The translations under genes and the position numbers were made by a program. A DNA stretch of 64,000 nucleotides from Anarhynchus alexandrinus (Eukaryota > Chordata > Aves > Charadriiformes > Charadriidae), in assembly GCA_008711295.1 (NCBI GenBank), contig VUYV01000520.1, positions 184,943 through 248,942 on the forward strand, given 5' to 3'. Each line of letters opens with the position of its first letter. Positions within the stretch are counted from its first letter, which is position 1. The notes below the pieces were generated by a model that was not told where the DNA came from, did not search any database, and saw only the letters and a list, made by a program, of their open reading frames with translations. This document shows positions 24,501-36,300 of this stretch, piece by piece.

Positions 24501-27500
24501 GTCAGAAGAAGACAAGGTTAGGATATAGGGCAGCAAGCCTCTAGACTTAATGTTGAATATGGTGAATTTTGAGGTCATTTTAATTTCTGGTGGTGGCGAG
24601 TTCCACGCCACATAAATCACAGGTCTGTGGGAGACCGGCTGGGCGCTGCTGTCAGGAGGAGATGGATGGCTGGTGGGGAGAGGTGGCCTCCCTGGTGAGC
24701 CCGGCTGGGACACGTGCAGATGCAATGGGCAGTTTAAACCGCTCCCTGGCTGCACTGAAGAGTCTGTGTTCCACTAGTGGGATGAAGGCAGAGGTTTGTT
24801 CCCAGATGTGCTGCTCTGCTTCGCACCAATGCATAGCTTCAATTTTTTTGTGTAACAGCAGAAGGCATCAAAACCGTGCCCACCTCACTCACCCTTGGGG
24901 CAAGCAATAAGCCCTCATGGGCCAGTGAGAAGCGCGTTGCTTTGTAGCTGCTGTTTCTCATCTCCCAGTGCTCAACCCAGTCTCCAGGGTGGCAAGGGTG
25001 GACACCAACAGCCCGAGCGGGCACTGCCAGGGAGAGGAGGACGGCTGAGGCCGAACAAGCCTCCCCCGGCGGGTGGCTGGTGCCGCCAATGTCCTGGCTG
25101 GATGCACACGGGAAAAACACAGAGCCACTAACACCCCATCCCTCTGGAGACCCACCAGTCCTCTTGCCTGACTGGCACCCAGAAACCCTTCTCCTGGCCT
25201 GATCGGGTAAACCCTGGGATGGCTGAGGCTTGCAGATGGCCCGCATGGCTGGCAGAGAGCACTGCCTTTCGCATGAGCCTCCTTGTCACGGGACAGCAGC
25301 AGGGTGGCAGGGCTGTATTTCACACCGTCACACCCCTGGCTGTCCCCTCCTGACTCCGAACTCCTTGCCCTGTGCTGAACAGAATAGCAGAGTGAAGATA
25401 ATGATTCTCATTTATATCAGTTAAGGTCTCAGCCCACTCTGGAATTTACTTCATTAGGACTGTAGGTTGAATTTATTTTCATTTCTCCTACCCTAGTGCC
25501 TTGCTGCAGTGTAAGTGAAGCATCTCTTTTCAGTGTACTGAAGTACCAGAGTTGTCTCTTCTCATTTCTTTCAACCTTCTTCAGCTTTCTTTTCCTCCCC
25601 TTCCCACTGCTGCTTCTCGCTCTCCCTTTTGCAAGTTGTTTACCCGCTATCGCCCAGCCTCCGACGCTGGGTGTCATCTGGATTTATCAGCCACTAGCAA
25701 TGCAGAGGCAGCGGGCAGGGACGCCAGCCGCACGCGGTACGTAATTTGGCCCATGGGTCAAAACCTAATGTCACTGCAGGGGACGGGTGATTCTCCCTCT
25801 TGCCCCGGCTATAGCAGGTCAGAAGATGCACTTCAGCCTGCATGGGGTAAGAGGTGCTGAGGAAGGACAGAAAGCTCTCACTGTCTCTCGGGCCAGGAAT
25901 AAAAAAGCAGGAAGGGCAAGAGCCAAAATTTAAAAAGGAGGGATGCAGGTGGGGACACCGGGAAGGGAGATCACGGCCCAATGCCTTTGGCTGAGAGGTG
26001 TGAATCTGTGCATGGTGTGATGCAGCTGTGCGTATCCTGATGCGGTGAAAAGTGGTACTTCATGTCCAGCTCCGTTCCCCCTCCGCCCCTCCCTGGGATG
26101 GGACTGCCCTTTGAGAAGGTATCCTGTCCACAAGGAGGCCGGGTCCTCCCCTTCCTCCTTACTCCCATTTGTGCCTTTGAAGGAGGAAAAGGAAGCAAAA
26201 GGCAATTTTTTAAGCGGTCTTTTAAGGGTTGCTCCCTCTCAGAGCTTGTGCCCCTCCAAGCGAGGGGCGCGGAGGTTGTGGGGAGGTGGCCTTTGTGGCA
26301 GTAGGGCCCTGTGATGTGAGCAAGAGCTGCAACGGGAGCAGCAACCCCATTCAGGCAGCCCGTCCCCAGCGGCGTGGCTGCCGTGGCCAGGATGCTGATG
26401 CCTGTGGTGGCCGCCATCTCCCTTCTCTTCACGCCTGTAGGACTCTCTAGTTCCCACCCTGCAGGTGATGGGTCAGCTCAGCATCTCACTGGTTGCGCTG
26501 CAGAGTCCCCCCCACACCACTGGCAACAGTGGGGTGGGCGTCAGGGCCATGGGACCTGTTTTCAGGGGTGGGGACACTGTGGTGAGGTTACTGCCAGGCT
26601 AACCAGGTTTTGCCTGATTTCTGCCATGAGGCTGGTACCGCCTCCTCTTCATTTTCATCCAAGCCCCAGTGCTCCCTCTGCTGGGAAAAGTAAAGAGGTG
26701 AAAACCAACATAAAATAGGCAGAAATGGCCTGAAAAGTGTTAACACGATATTGCACTTTCCACTCCGTCACACACCTGTGTAGCCGTAGCTGCAGCAAGG
26801 TCATGGCCACTGACTGCCTGTGGACATACACAGACAGGGATTTATTTTTTTTTAATAGGCTTTCCTGTGAGTCTATGCTTTAAAAGAGATGTAGGGCCTT
26901 CTTTCATGACAGCCTGGCCTTAATACATCTTGTCCCACCCCTTTGTTTGCCCCTAGCATGGGACTTTTTCCCAAGCCTGACCCTAAAATCAGGGTGCTGG
27001 GGACTGGTGGCTCAGCACACCCATCACTTCTTGCTCTTACACCTCGTATAAGACCCTTAGAAGCTCCCTAGAGGCAAAGAATTCCTTCACTGGGGGTAAT
27101 CCCATGGTACAGATTGCCCTTTTCATGTAGAACCAGTGCTGCATTATAACACTAAAAATACCCATTCTGAATAAGTGAAATGACAAGGTTTAAATGTGTG
27201 TACTTTTGTGGTGCACAAGCCTGCGTCTGCATGTGTGCTATCAATGGATGGGGAGAAAGCGTCCACCAAGCTCTTCATCTGTTTTGGAGGTGGTGGCAGC
27301 ACATTTGCTTCTATAGAGAGCTTTATAGACTTGTTTCCCATGAATGGGCAGCCCTGACTGCATTAATTCCTTCCATTGAAACAAATGAGTCGGTGGCTGG
27401 ATCTGACTGCATGGCTTTCAAGGGAATTCATTCTGTATCTTTCATGTTAGTGATATCTGTGAAAAACAGGAAACTGTTTTCCCATCTCATTCACATAATA

Positions 27501-27592
27501 GATAAGATGAGAAATTAGCTGCTGGATGAGCATCCTGGGGGCTGTTCATTTTGTCACAATAAATAAGGCTCTGCTGTTGCTGCCTCCTGTGT
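21586..27592. other. Intergenic DNA, no gene recognised
   Basis: Unique-looking sequence, AT-rich to about 24400 and more GC-rich from 24590 to 26700. ORFs up to about 150 codons in the GC-rich stretch overlap on both strands without domain or splice support. I see no repeat or RNA gene. Confidence 0.55.
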
Positions 27593-27662
27593 GCACGCAC
27601 CACACACACACCCACACACACGCACCCACCCACCCATGTGCATGCACACTCACACTCACACT
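27593..27662 (+). repeat. CA-rich imperfect microsatellite
   Basis: Mostly CA and CCA/CCCA units (cacacacacacccacacaca and similar), interrupted by gtgcatg. It is a typical decayed (CA)n locus. Confidence 0.9.
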
Positions 27663-28414
27663 GTCTCGCTCTCAGAATCATCTTCTCACCTGAGAGCAGC
27701 TCTGCCTCATTGCTATAGACTCCCCGATTTGAAAAGGTTTTTGTCCCTCAACTTCTTTTCTCTCTTGCTTCATCCCACAGCTGCTGCCTGCAGAGTGCCT
27801 GGGCTCCCCATGGCCGGCTGCGTGCACCCCCAAATGAGGAAGGTTTGGGTGGGGAGTGTATTTTCACCAGCACAATACGGTAGATAACCCCTCCTGCTTG
27901 CTACTCTTCCCCCTTCCATGTCCAGGGGCAGGGACCAGACGGGAGCCTCGACGTGCCGCTGCGGTGAGGTGAGGGTGCGCCCCAGCCAGTGTCCCCCTGG
28001 GATGGCCTTCACAGCTTGACAGCAATAAGTTTTCTCCAGCCCGATGAGGGCCACACCGTCCTTCTACACTTCTTCCTCCACAGGCGGTGATCAATGCCAC
28101 GGCCAGGTACCACTGTAACCCACGGGTGACGCGCAGCACCAGCTTTCTATTGACATTCGATTTGTTCCACCACCTCATGTTTTGCCCACTTTCGGACAGT
28201 AAAATGAAGGCAACGTCAGGCAGAATTAATCATGTTCAAGAGCTGCAGCTAGTGCTTAGGATGAAACAAAAGTATTCCCAGGAGGACGCTGGAGAAGGAG
28301 AGGGTGCTTTTGCCCTCCGAGTTATCTTCCTGCAGACCCGGGTTGGGGGGAAGCTCACAGCCTTGGAGCAAATTTGAAAAAAGGAAAGTGTAGTCAAAGC
28401 AGAGGTGGTTTTTT

Positions 28415-28638
28415 TTTTTGTTTTGTTTAATGTTTAGAAAACTAAAGAAAGGAAATCAATTATGAGGCCTACCTGAATTTTATTTCCTCACCAAAAACCA
28501 AATTACTCAGCAAACTTATCGCTTGNTTTTTGTTTTGTTTAATGTTTAGAAAACTAAAGAAAAGGAAATCAATTATGAGGCCTACCTGAATTTTATTTCC
28601 TCACCAAAAACCAAATTACTCAGCAAACTTATCGCTTG
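28415..28638 (+). repeat. 111/112-bp direct duplication separated by a single N
   Basis: Copy 1 is 28415-28525 and copy 2 is 28527-28638, with an N at 28526. The copies start with tttttgttttgtttaatg and end with cttatcgcttg. I see one difference, an extra A in copy 2 (aaagaaaagg versus aaagaaagg). A perfect duplication flanking an N is best explained by two contigs joined without merging their overlap, not by a real tandem repeat. Confidence 0.9.
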
Positions 28639-28860
28639 CTATTGCAGGCCTTGGTATTAAAGAAAACAATCAGGCCAGCAGGATTAATCTCTGACAGCTG
28701 CCTTATCTTTAACTTGCACCTTTGTTATTTTCTGATGAGCTTCTCTTTTTTTGCTGCCACGTTGTACCATACCTCACTGGTTCCTTTCATTTTATCATCA
28801 GGCAGGAGCGGAGGACCTTTCAGTTTATTAAAAAACCTTTATTTGTGAAGAACAAAGAGG
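28639..28860. promoter_or_regulatory. Candidate conserved non-coding block
   Basis: Together with the single true copy of the preceding 111 bp, this stretch is repeat-free and low in CpG. It carries motifs such as ggattaatct, cttatcttta (GATA type on the reverse strand) and aacaatcagg. It resembles a conserved enhancer by texture only. Confidence 0.25.
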
Positions 28861-28995
28861 GGGGAAAAAAGGCAAACAATGAGGTCAGACAATCTCCTTC
28901 TTGCCAGGAGTCACTCACCTGTTATTTAGAGTGTTATCAGTTAGAGGAGACTTGCATCATTGAAAATCAGTCCCTGACAGCATACTCTGTTAATG

Positions 28996-29045
28996 CGCAC
29001 CCCCCCACGCGCACACACACCCCGCCCCCACGTACGTGTAACGCA
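28996..29045 (+). repeat. Imperfect CA/C-rich simple repeat
   Basis: A run of C, CG and CA units (ccccccacgcgcacacacac and onward) forming a decayed low-complexity tract. Confidence 0.75.
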
Positions 29046-29785
29046 CACAAAAGCCCCTTACGATTGACTCGTACCAACCTCCAGACAAGGTCCTCTTCTG
29101 CTAAGGCTATAATATTTTCACCGGGGGAAGTCCATTTTTGTTCTGGCCTGGGTGCGGCGGTCAGGGTCAGGGTAGAGCAGGAGTACGGCTTTGACAAGTC
29201 TAGCTGCACGAGGCTACCTGCACCGCAAACAGCATCCTCTGCCCCCCAGGAAAGCCTCCTGTCCTAACCTGCCTTCTGCTCTCCTGGCAGCTAGAGAGAC
29301 CCAACGTGACTTTGAGATTCGCTCTCAAACAATAGCCTTTCTCTTCTGCTGGGGTTGTTCATGTGCCTCTCCAATTAAGCTTTGCTAATGAGGTTGACTC
29401 AGGTAGCACCCAAAATGACTTTGTCAGGTAGGAACATGTCGTTTCCCAACTGCAGTCCTCAGTGTTGTGCAGATGCTGATCCCCTCGGTGCAAGATGTGC
29501 CTCCTGCCTTTGCCCTGCAGGTGGGTGTTTCTGTGGAGGTCTTCACAGAAGCTTGTAGGAGCAATACGAGCTCTGATTGCAAAATGTAGAGCTGGTTTCC
29601 TGCTCTTGAAATAACAAGTCCAGCTTGCAGTGGTTTTTTGCTTCCTTTCCTCCCATCAAGTTCTGGACTTGTAGGACATGAGCTCACGAATGAGTGAGTT
29701 CAAGTTAGTGGCATCACATTGGTCCCAGAGTGCTGAGAGCTGCACCTATAAAAACAGAGTTATAAAACCAGACCTCTTTCTGCAG

Positions 29786-29891
29786 TTTGAAGAGCAACCC
29801 AACTTTGAAGCTGTCTTTAAGGAAGAACTTGTTGAAGACATTGAGATAATTGGCGACTACGTTATGAAGGTGGCAAAGGATTATGTGCTCA
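29786..29891 (+). other. Exon-like open block of unknown status
   Basis: The acceptor-like tract gacctctttctgcag ends at 29785. An open 106-base stretch follows, ending at CTCA with a GTAAGT donor beginning at 29892. The open frame extends on both sides (ATG at 29678, stop near 30067). The spliced part would encode an acidic peptide (FEEQPNFEAVFKEELVEDIE and onward). I do not recognise a family, and no partner exon is visible nearby. It may be a chance pseudo-exon, a cryptic lncRNA exon, or a relic. Confidence 0.2.
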
Positions 29892-31789
29892 GTAAGTTCA
29901 CTGTACTCATCGCTTATCTTGATGTGGGTATTACAGGCATATGTCAGTACCATTTATATGGTGTGGGTGAGCTGGGGGGTACTTGCAACGTATGCGTTTC
30001 CCACAAGCTTATGGTCAGGGTGGAGAAAGTCTCTCATGAAGGAAGGAACAGATCTAGTGCGGGATGAGGGCTCAGTTGCAAATGTGTCATGAGACCGAGT
30101 TTTAAACAAGACTGAGAGCCAGACAGGTGATATTTAAAGTCCTTTTAAGTCGTCCCTGTGTATTTGAAGGCTAGCCAAGGACTACGTGCATATTGCAAGA
30201 GCTGTGGAGTTAATGCCACAGAGATTTTTTCAGTATTTAAAAAAAGCTAACAAGAGAATCAAGGGAAAAAGAACAACCAACCCATAAATAATCCTAGTAA
30301 AATGGTGTTACTCAACCCCTACGGGAATTAAAATGGCCTGAAACACACATGTGTGAACCTATGGATACATACATTTACCTTACTGTGTGTGATCACAGAC
30401 ATAGTCATGTGTATGATGACAGAAGACATGATGAGCTAGCAGTATAAATGCTTCACTGGCAGGAGTTTATATTGGTCGGCTGTAAATCATGCTGCCAAGA
30501 GTGGTGCATGCCATTCTTGTCCTTTGCCTCTCCTCTGAACCAGAGGGGGAAGCAGATGGTATAAAACTGTTTCTTCCAGCACTATGCCAATCCCCATCCC
30601 AGGAAAAAACACCCCTCTGCTGCCTGTTTGAGGCAGCTTTCAGTCCCCTTGACACCACTGGAGAGTAAAACTCCCTCAACAAAGCTTTTCTACAGGTAAA
30701 GAAAGCACAGTCCCAAAGGGCTGACACCTCCTGGTTAGATGCTTTGGGCAGCTGGGTTTCTCTCCTTTCCTGGGTCTTGGGGTGAGTTCTGCAGTGTGTT
30801 TTGTCCATAGTTTTGTCCTGTGAGCTCTAGGCAAGAAGTCTTCTCTGCCACACATGGCTAGAGAAATTGAAGGTCTACAATTGTCATTGCATACCCAAAA
30901 GCGACCATGAGTTGTGGCTGGTTTATTAAATAGAAGTATCCACAGATCTCTAGCTGGAAGGGCTATAATTGTCCACAAAAGGAATAGATGTGTTTCCAGA
31001 CTGTGCATATACACAAAGAAATGCTTTTTGCAATTGTGATCTATTTACCTATGTGTGTATATATGTACATACATATGCCTTCAGACAGAATCAGCTATAT
31101 CATCGGAGACCGTTGGTTATTTTCAGCAATCTGCCTCTCTTCTTTCTAGGTATTTTCATTTCTTCTCTGGAAGCATTATTCAGTTTGACGGCTCAGTTCA
31201 AATCTGCAATGTACGAATCCAGCTGAAAAGAACCTGAGAAAATGAGCAGAGACAGCCACACAAAGAGAGCGTGGGGGGGACTAAAATCAGAAAAAAAAAG
31301 AAAAGTAGGATAATTCTTTCACAAAGGGGTCTTTGGGATCTAATGCAGTTGTGGCTTGTTATTGTACTTCATGCTTTCTTGTTGTTGGTTGTTTATTCTT
31401 TCAGGTTTTTTTCTGACAGTGGTCAGTGTCTCTGTCCTTTCCTCTCTAGACCAACGGCAGTCACATATTGTAGTGAACTCTCAATACGAGCTTGAAGGAC
31501 ACTCAAGCCTCAAGAACCCCCTCACAAAGAAACTAATCGGTGGCATCCCATAACATGAGCTACGGGAGGTAACCTGGCTTACTCCTTTTTGTTTGGCCTT
31601 AATTCTTTCCAGTGCAGCAGTACTCTGCTCTTGTCTTTCCTTCCCTGGCTCTCCAGTAAACACCACTGGCCTGAAGCAATTGTAATTATTTGTTTGATTT
31701 CATTTATGCTGTGCACAATCTTAGATTGCATTAGCTACAGTTAAAATAAAAACAAATCAAAACTCATATCCCCTACTGAATTATACTGC
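29892..31789. other. Intergenic DNA, no gene recognised
   Basis: AT-rich sequence with a TG/TA-rich stretch near 31045-31078. No coding, RNA or repeat family signal could be supported. Confidence 0.55.
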
Positions 31790-32640
31790 CATGACAACAA
31801 TGAAAGTAAAAGTGTCCTCATCAAGACCTCCCTTCTTAGCCCACCCCAATATATTAAACTAAAGCTTAACAAAAGAGACAAGTTTCGCAACGTGCCCTGA
31901 AGGTTCACCACACAAGGAAGCCGATTCAAGAGCTGTGGGCCTTCTTCCGCTGAGAAAAAAAGCCATTTCCAAATGTGCTGCTCCAGGGACTGTCAGTTCA
32001 AATGCCTCGGCTCTTCTCAACGGTGGACCTAGCCTTCGTAGGCAGAGGTAGTCTCTGGGGGACGGGCAGGTTCAAATCACAAGGAGATTTAGAAACTAAG
32101 GCCTGAATTGCACCTGGAAATGAACTGAAAATTGGCGCAGCCTGTGTACCATCTGCGCTCTATGGTTTGTGTCTGAAATGTGGATATGTAAGCAGGCAGC
32201 TGCATGCTGCAATTAGCTGAAGTTTCTGAGTGGTCCTCAGACGTAGTGCTGAGCAGACCACATGGCAGCGATCCAGTCTGGAGATGAGAAAAGCACAGAC
32301 AATGGCGACACAGTCCAACAGGACAAGAGGTTGAAATCTCCTCACCAAGCAGATAGGAGAAGGGGAAATAAACACTCGTAGCTCCTGCTGCCGCTGGAAC
32401 ATTCAAAAGCATCTGGAAATCCAGGAGGCCTTCTCCAGCCGGGCAGCAAAGGGCAAGGCTTCCCTCCATCCAGACGGTGAGCAACGCTTTTGCCATCTCC
32501 CCCAATTATTTCCTGCCACCATTATCGTTTTGATTTCATGTGCAGTCAGCTCTTGTCTTCCAAAACCTGGATTTGGATTGAGCCTGAGAAAGCCAAATGT
32601 CTGCAAAACCTGAAGTCCCATGAAATAGGAGTCACAGAGC
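31790..32640 (-). mobile_element. Ancient L2-like LINE remnant (RT C-terminal region)
   Basis: The minus-strand translation preserves, across frame breaks, the conserved C-terminal blocks of L2/CR1-clade ORF2. One is FLISRLDRCHVV...LRLRTTQKLQLI near 32320-32200, matching the 'FvTSRLDYCNaL ... lqkLQliQNaAARlL' block. Another is FSAEEGPQLLNRLP followed by LRNLSLLLSFSL near 31960-31860, matching 'FsvaaPrLWNsLP ... tFKsLLKThLF'. The order and spacing are right for one element. Stops and shifts are frequent, so it is old and inactive. Confidence 0.65.
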
Positions 32641-34422
32641 TGAGCATCACGAGCATTTTGATGGCTTTGTTTTCCAGCACTGTGATGGTTCCTTTGTGAG
32701 TATCACAAACCATCTGTGGAAAAAGCAATTAAACAACCCTCTAATAACCCAAAATACATGCAATTTTTTAGTCACATGTCAGAACCCTTTGACCATAACC
32801 TAGGTGGGTGCAGAATATAAGTGCTCGGAGGCATAAGCCCTGTTATGGAAGACTCTCTCTAAAGTTTGCCGCATAGGTGGTGGTCTCCTTGCTGCAGTGA
32901 ACAAAGCCTATTTGAGGCCTGCTAGGGTTATCACATCCAGGATTCAGAAGTGTGGTGAATTTTAGCCCTAGTTATAGAAGCAAGGAAGACTGCAGAGACT
33001 TTTCTGAGGGAATTTTTGGGAGGAAAATGGTGTCTCAAAGTGGGATGCCGAGGTTGGAGCTTTACTGTTGGCCAAGAGTTGCACGGGTCTGAGAGCCCAA
33101 GTATACTGTGCCATGAGTGTCTGATGTATGGAAGGGATGCCAAACAGACTGGTTAAATTACAAGATGACAACTGCATTATCATGAACCCAATGGGTCTGA
33201 CCTGCCGCTGCGCTACTTGGGTTTTAGGCTGGTGGAACTCTTCTGAAGTAACTTCTCTCTGCTGAGGCATCCTGGAGCAACGCATTCCCGTGGAGCTGTG
33301 TGACAGTGCAGCCAGTGTCATTTCTTGAGGCACAGACAGCAATCACGCTTCTTGGGGGGAATAAGGAAAATCACTACACCTCAGAGTTTAGACAACAATG
33401 TAACCCAATGGCAGCCATTCATTAGCTAAAGGAGTTTTATCAATAAAACAACGAACACGTGGAAACTCAGACAAATTCACATGGGGAGCGGATTCCAGTT
33501 TTACGAGAATGATTGCATCTCAGGAGTGGTAATGTAGAAATCGACCTTATTATATCACCCAAGTGTGAAGGGTTTGGTTTAAAGTTATATTTACTCACTA
33601 TGCTAACTGAAATGGAGGGTATACTCCTTTGTGTCCAGCAAGCCCCGCGTGGGATGCCCTGCTTGATTTTGTTTTGGCACACCCAACATCCTGAGGACTG
33701 GCAGCTCATTTCAAACTGGATGGCTTTCGTTGTTAGTGGTGTGTAAGACAGAATGGCAGCACAGGCTGTTGCTGACAGTTAAAATAATGATGTTTTTACT
33801 AGTGAACTGTGCACTTTTGATCTTGAGTCACTGAGAGAAAACAGCACGGAGATTGCTCCGGGAGGCCGCTTGCACAGTGACCTCTCTAGTGCCATGGCGG
33901 GGGAGACTCACACTTCAGATTTCTGCTCACTTGATACCAGCTTCAATTTTGTCCAGCTTTGATTTTGTTCCTGGCACAAAGTGTGCCTTGGTTCAGATCT
34001 GCTAATTCATATTTATGCCTGGGAGAAGAGCAGTGCAATAGTGTTGGTGTAATTGTCTGAATAAGGAATTTAGTAGTCTTGATTTAAAAGTTCTGTTTTG
34101 GAGCTGTGTGACCTTGTGAAACTTTGGGGTCATGCTGTCTACCAGGTCACCTATCTACCCAGATGACCCAACACATCAAATCAGTTGACCATCATGATCC
34201 AAGTTTTCTATGGCTTCTTGCATTTACCATGTCAGTCTGCCTTAAGGGATTCCCTCCACTTGCATGTCTTCCCATGCTGCACTGAACATCAGTTACATGT
34301 CCGCGTTTTCAAGGCCCGATTCCCCAGCTAGCCCATCACTGGGTCACCACCATCTCTTGCATACTCATGAAATGTCTACTTCCACCTCCAGTCAGACAAT
34401 TTTCTGGTCTCTATCGCTCGTT
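32641..34422. other. Intergenic DNA, no gene recognised
   Basis: Unique-looking AT-rich sequence. Small ORFs lack motifs. Nothing supported. Confidence 0.55.
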
Positions 34423-34516
34423 TGTTAAGTTTTCAAACAAGAGTCTCTGTGTTTTCTTCCCTGTTGCCTTGTTAAAGTTTCAAACAAGTGTCTCTCTGTT
34501 TTCTTTCCTGCTGCCT
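34423..34516 (+). repeat. Two-unit 47-bp tandem duplication
   Basis: Unit 1 is 34423-34469 and unit 2 is 34470-34516. Both run tgttaa..gttt..caaacaag through to ctg.tgcct with a handful of substitutions. The divergence shows a real, old local duplication rather than an assembly artefact. Confidence 0.85.
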
Positions 34517-35254
34517 TTTGTGCTCAAGATGCATCCCCTGCAGCCAAATCCAAACTTGCCTTATTATCGCTGTCCAACCCGCCTTCAAATTATCCTTTAT
34601 AATGGTATCTATAAAAGGCTGGACAACTGCTTGTGGGTGTGCTGGAGTGACTGCCTGTCCAGCTGACTACTATTTTCCTGTTATTTCCTTGTATTTCCTT
34701 CCTGTCCACATTTGCCTGGGGTCTTTTTCTCCCACTAAGCCTCATTTCTTTGTAGTTTAGACCATTCTCTTGTGCTGTGCTCATATAGTGCATACCACAA
34801 TGTGAGCCTTGCCTGTGGCTAGGGCTCTTGAGCACGATGGTGGTTTATATCAGGTGGAGACGTGCTGATGGGAGAGAGGAGGATCCCTGTGTTGCCTGTT
34901 ACTAGCCCTGGTTAGTGTGGGACACGCGTTCCTCAATTCCCCAGCACAGATGTGCAGCCTCCTGACACTCTCCCTGGAGTCCAGCCCTATGAATTTGAGA
35001 TGTAAGCTGCAAAATTTGGAGGGGTTTTACAGCGAGGAAATGCCACACTGCAGCACAAAAAGGCGCAGGGTCAAGTCTTTCCCTGATGCAAAAGGCCAAA
35101 ATGCCATCCCAGCTGATGAGGACACAGCCATGGTACCCTGGCAGACAATGAACCCCTCTGCAGGTGGGTAAGTGCTGTGGGGTCTCTCTGCCTCTGGTTT
35201 GAACCAGCCACCATGGGCTCATGGCTGTTGTGAGCAATTAATACCAGGTCAGCA

Positions 35255-35357
35255 ATGGGAAGAGGAAGAGGAGAAGGGGAAGGGGAAGAGGAGAAGAGAG
35301 GAGAGGAGAGGAGAGGAGAGGAGAGGAGAGGAGAGGAGAGGGGAGGGGAGAGGAGGG
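35255..35357 (+). repeat. Purine-only GGAGA repeat running into an assembly gap
   Basis: The + strand is pure purine for about 90 bases, with repeated AGAGG pentamers and G-rich variants at the end. Its 3' side is lost in the N run at 35358-35417, so its true length is unknown. Homopurine mirror repeats of this sort can form triplex DNA and often break sequencing. Confidence 0.9.
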
Positions 35358-35417
35358 NNNNNNNNNNNNNNNNNNNNNNNNNNNNNNNNNNNNNNNNNNN
35401 NNNNNNNNNNNNNNNNN
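35358..35417. other. Assembly gap (60 N)
   Basis: Sixty N bases directly after the purine repeat. Open frames crossing it are meaningless. Confidence 0.98.
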
Positions 35418-35714
35418 AGGAAACAAAACAAAAGGCATTGTTTGGAGCTATTGGCCAAATATGTTTTAAAAATATAACTGCATTTTTTCCACCTCAATGG
35501 AATATGGAAATTCTGTAAAAGTATTTTAAAGATAAGTACTAGTTAAGTAGCCCCCAAATAATCATATTTTTCTTTGAGCTTTATATTTCTCTTAAGTTAA
35601 ATCCATTAGTAGATTAGGTTTTGCCAGCTCTATTCATGGATATTTGATCCTTGAATCCTTTCAAGAAAATCAATGCGTGGCTTTCCAGCTAATTAGCATA
35701 ACGTTAATAAAACG

Positions 35715-36300
35715 TTACAACGCGGCCAGGCTCGCCGAAACCCCACACTTCGTCTTACAAAGTCCGCGGGGAAGGTCAACAAGTCCTTTCGGCGGGGCCG
35801 GCCGGGGGCGGGGGCTGCGGCATCCCGGGCGCCGCCGGGGGGGCTCGGGGGACCGGCGGGGACCGGGCGGGCAAGGGGCGGCCTCCCCTTCCCTATTTGC
35901 CGCTCCCCCCCCTCCTCCGCTTTCTTCTGCAAATCAAAGCCGCCATCTGCTGTGACAAGTGTTCCCATTCACCTTTTCCCTCTTATCTGCTCCCTCGCAG
36001 GGAAGTGCTCTGGCGGCTGACAGCCTAATCTCCCTGCTGATGCTGCAGCTCTGCAGCCATCGCCCCCCCTTCCCCCCGTCCCTTGTCCCCCACCCCCGGC
36101 CCCCACCTCCTGCCCTCCGTTAGCGGCGGGGTGGGGGCGGACACCGGGCAGCACGGCGGCGGGGAGAAAGGGGGCTCCGGGCTCCTGGCGGGGAGCCGGG
36201 GCTGCTGGCCTAAGGGGCGAGGGGGGGAGGTAGAGGTGCTCCCTGCCCCCGGGGTACCCCGCCGTTCCCCGGCATCTCTCAGCATCCATCTCCGGGTGTT
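35715..36300. promoter_or_regulatory. Orphan CpG island, possible promoter or enhancer
   Basis: About 590 bp of GC-rich, CpG-dense sequence starts at aacgcggccaggctcgccg and includes cgggcgccgccggggg and gcgggccggc-like runs with several GC boxes. The flanks are AT-rich and gene-free. Near 35932-35947 a TCF/LEF-like AATCAAAG abuts a YY1-like GCCGCCATC. No MBOAT1 exon is expected this far downstream, and no coding exon with a donor can be assigned. Options are the promoter of an unannotated non-coding RNA, an unmethylated enhancer-type island, or the first exon of an unrecognised gene. Confidence 0.6.

Noticed and set aside
28527..28638. Interpretation of the 111-bp repeat as a biological tandem duplication or satellite
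   Set aside because: The N between near-identical copies points to an unmerged contig overlap.
34090..34130. MIR-like string (agctgtgtgaccttgtgaaa)
   Set aside because: Only about 20 bases match and the neighbouring SINE motifs are missing, so it could be chance.
35172..35518. ORFs running through the purine repeat and N block
   Set aside because: They are low-complexity translations across undetermined bases.
35644..35968. ORFs of about 100 codons inside the CpG island
   Set aside because: They are Gly/Arg/Pro-rich chance frames on both strands. No initiation, donor or family signal.
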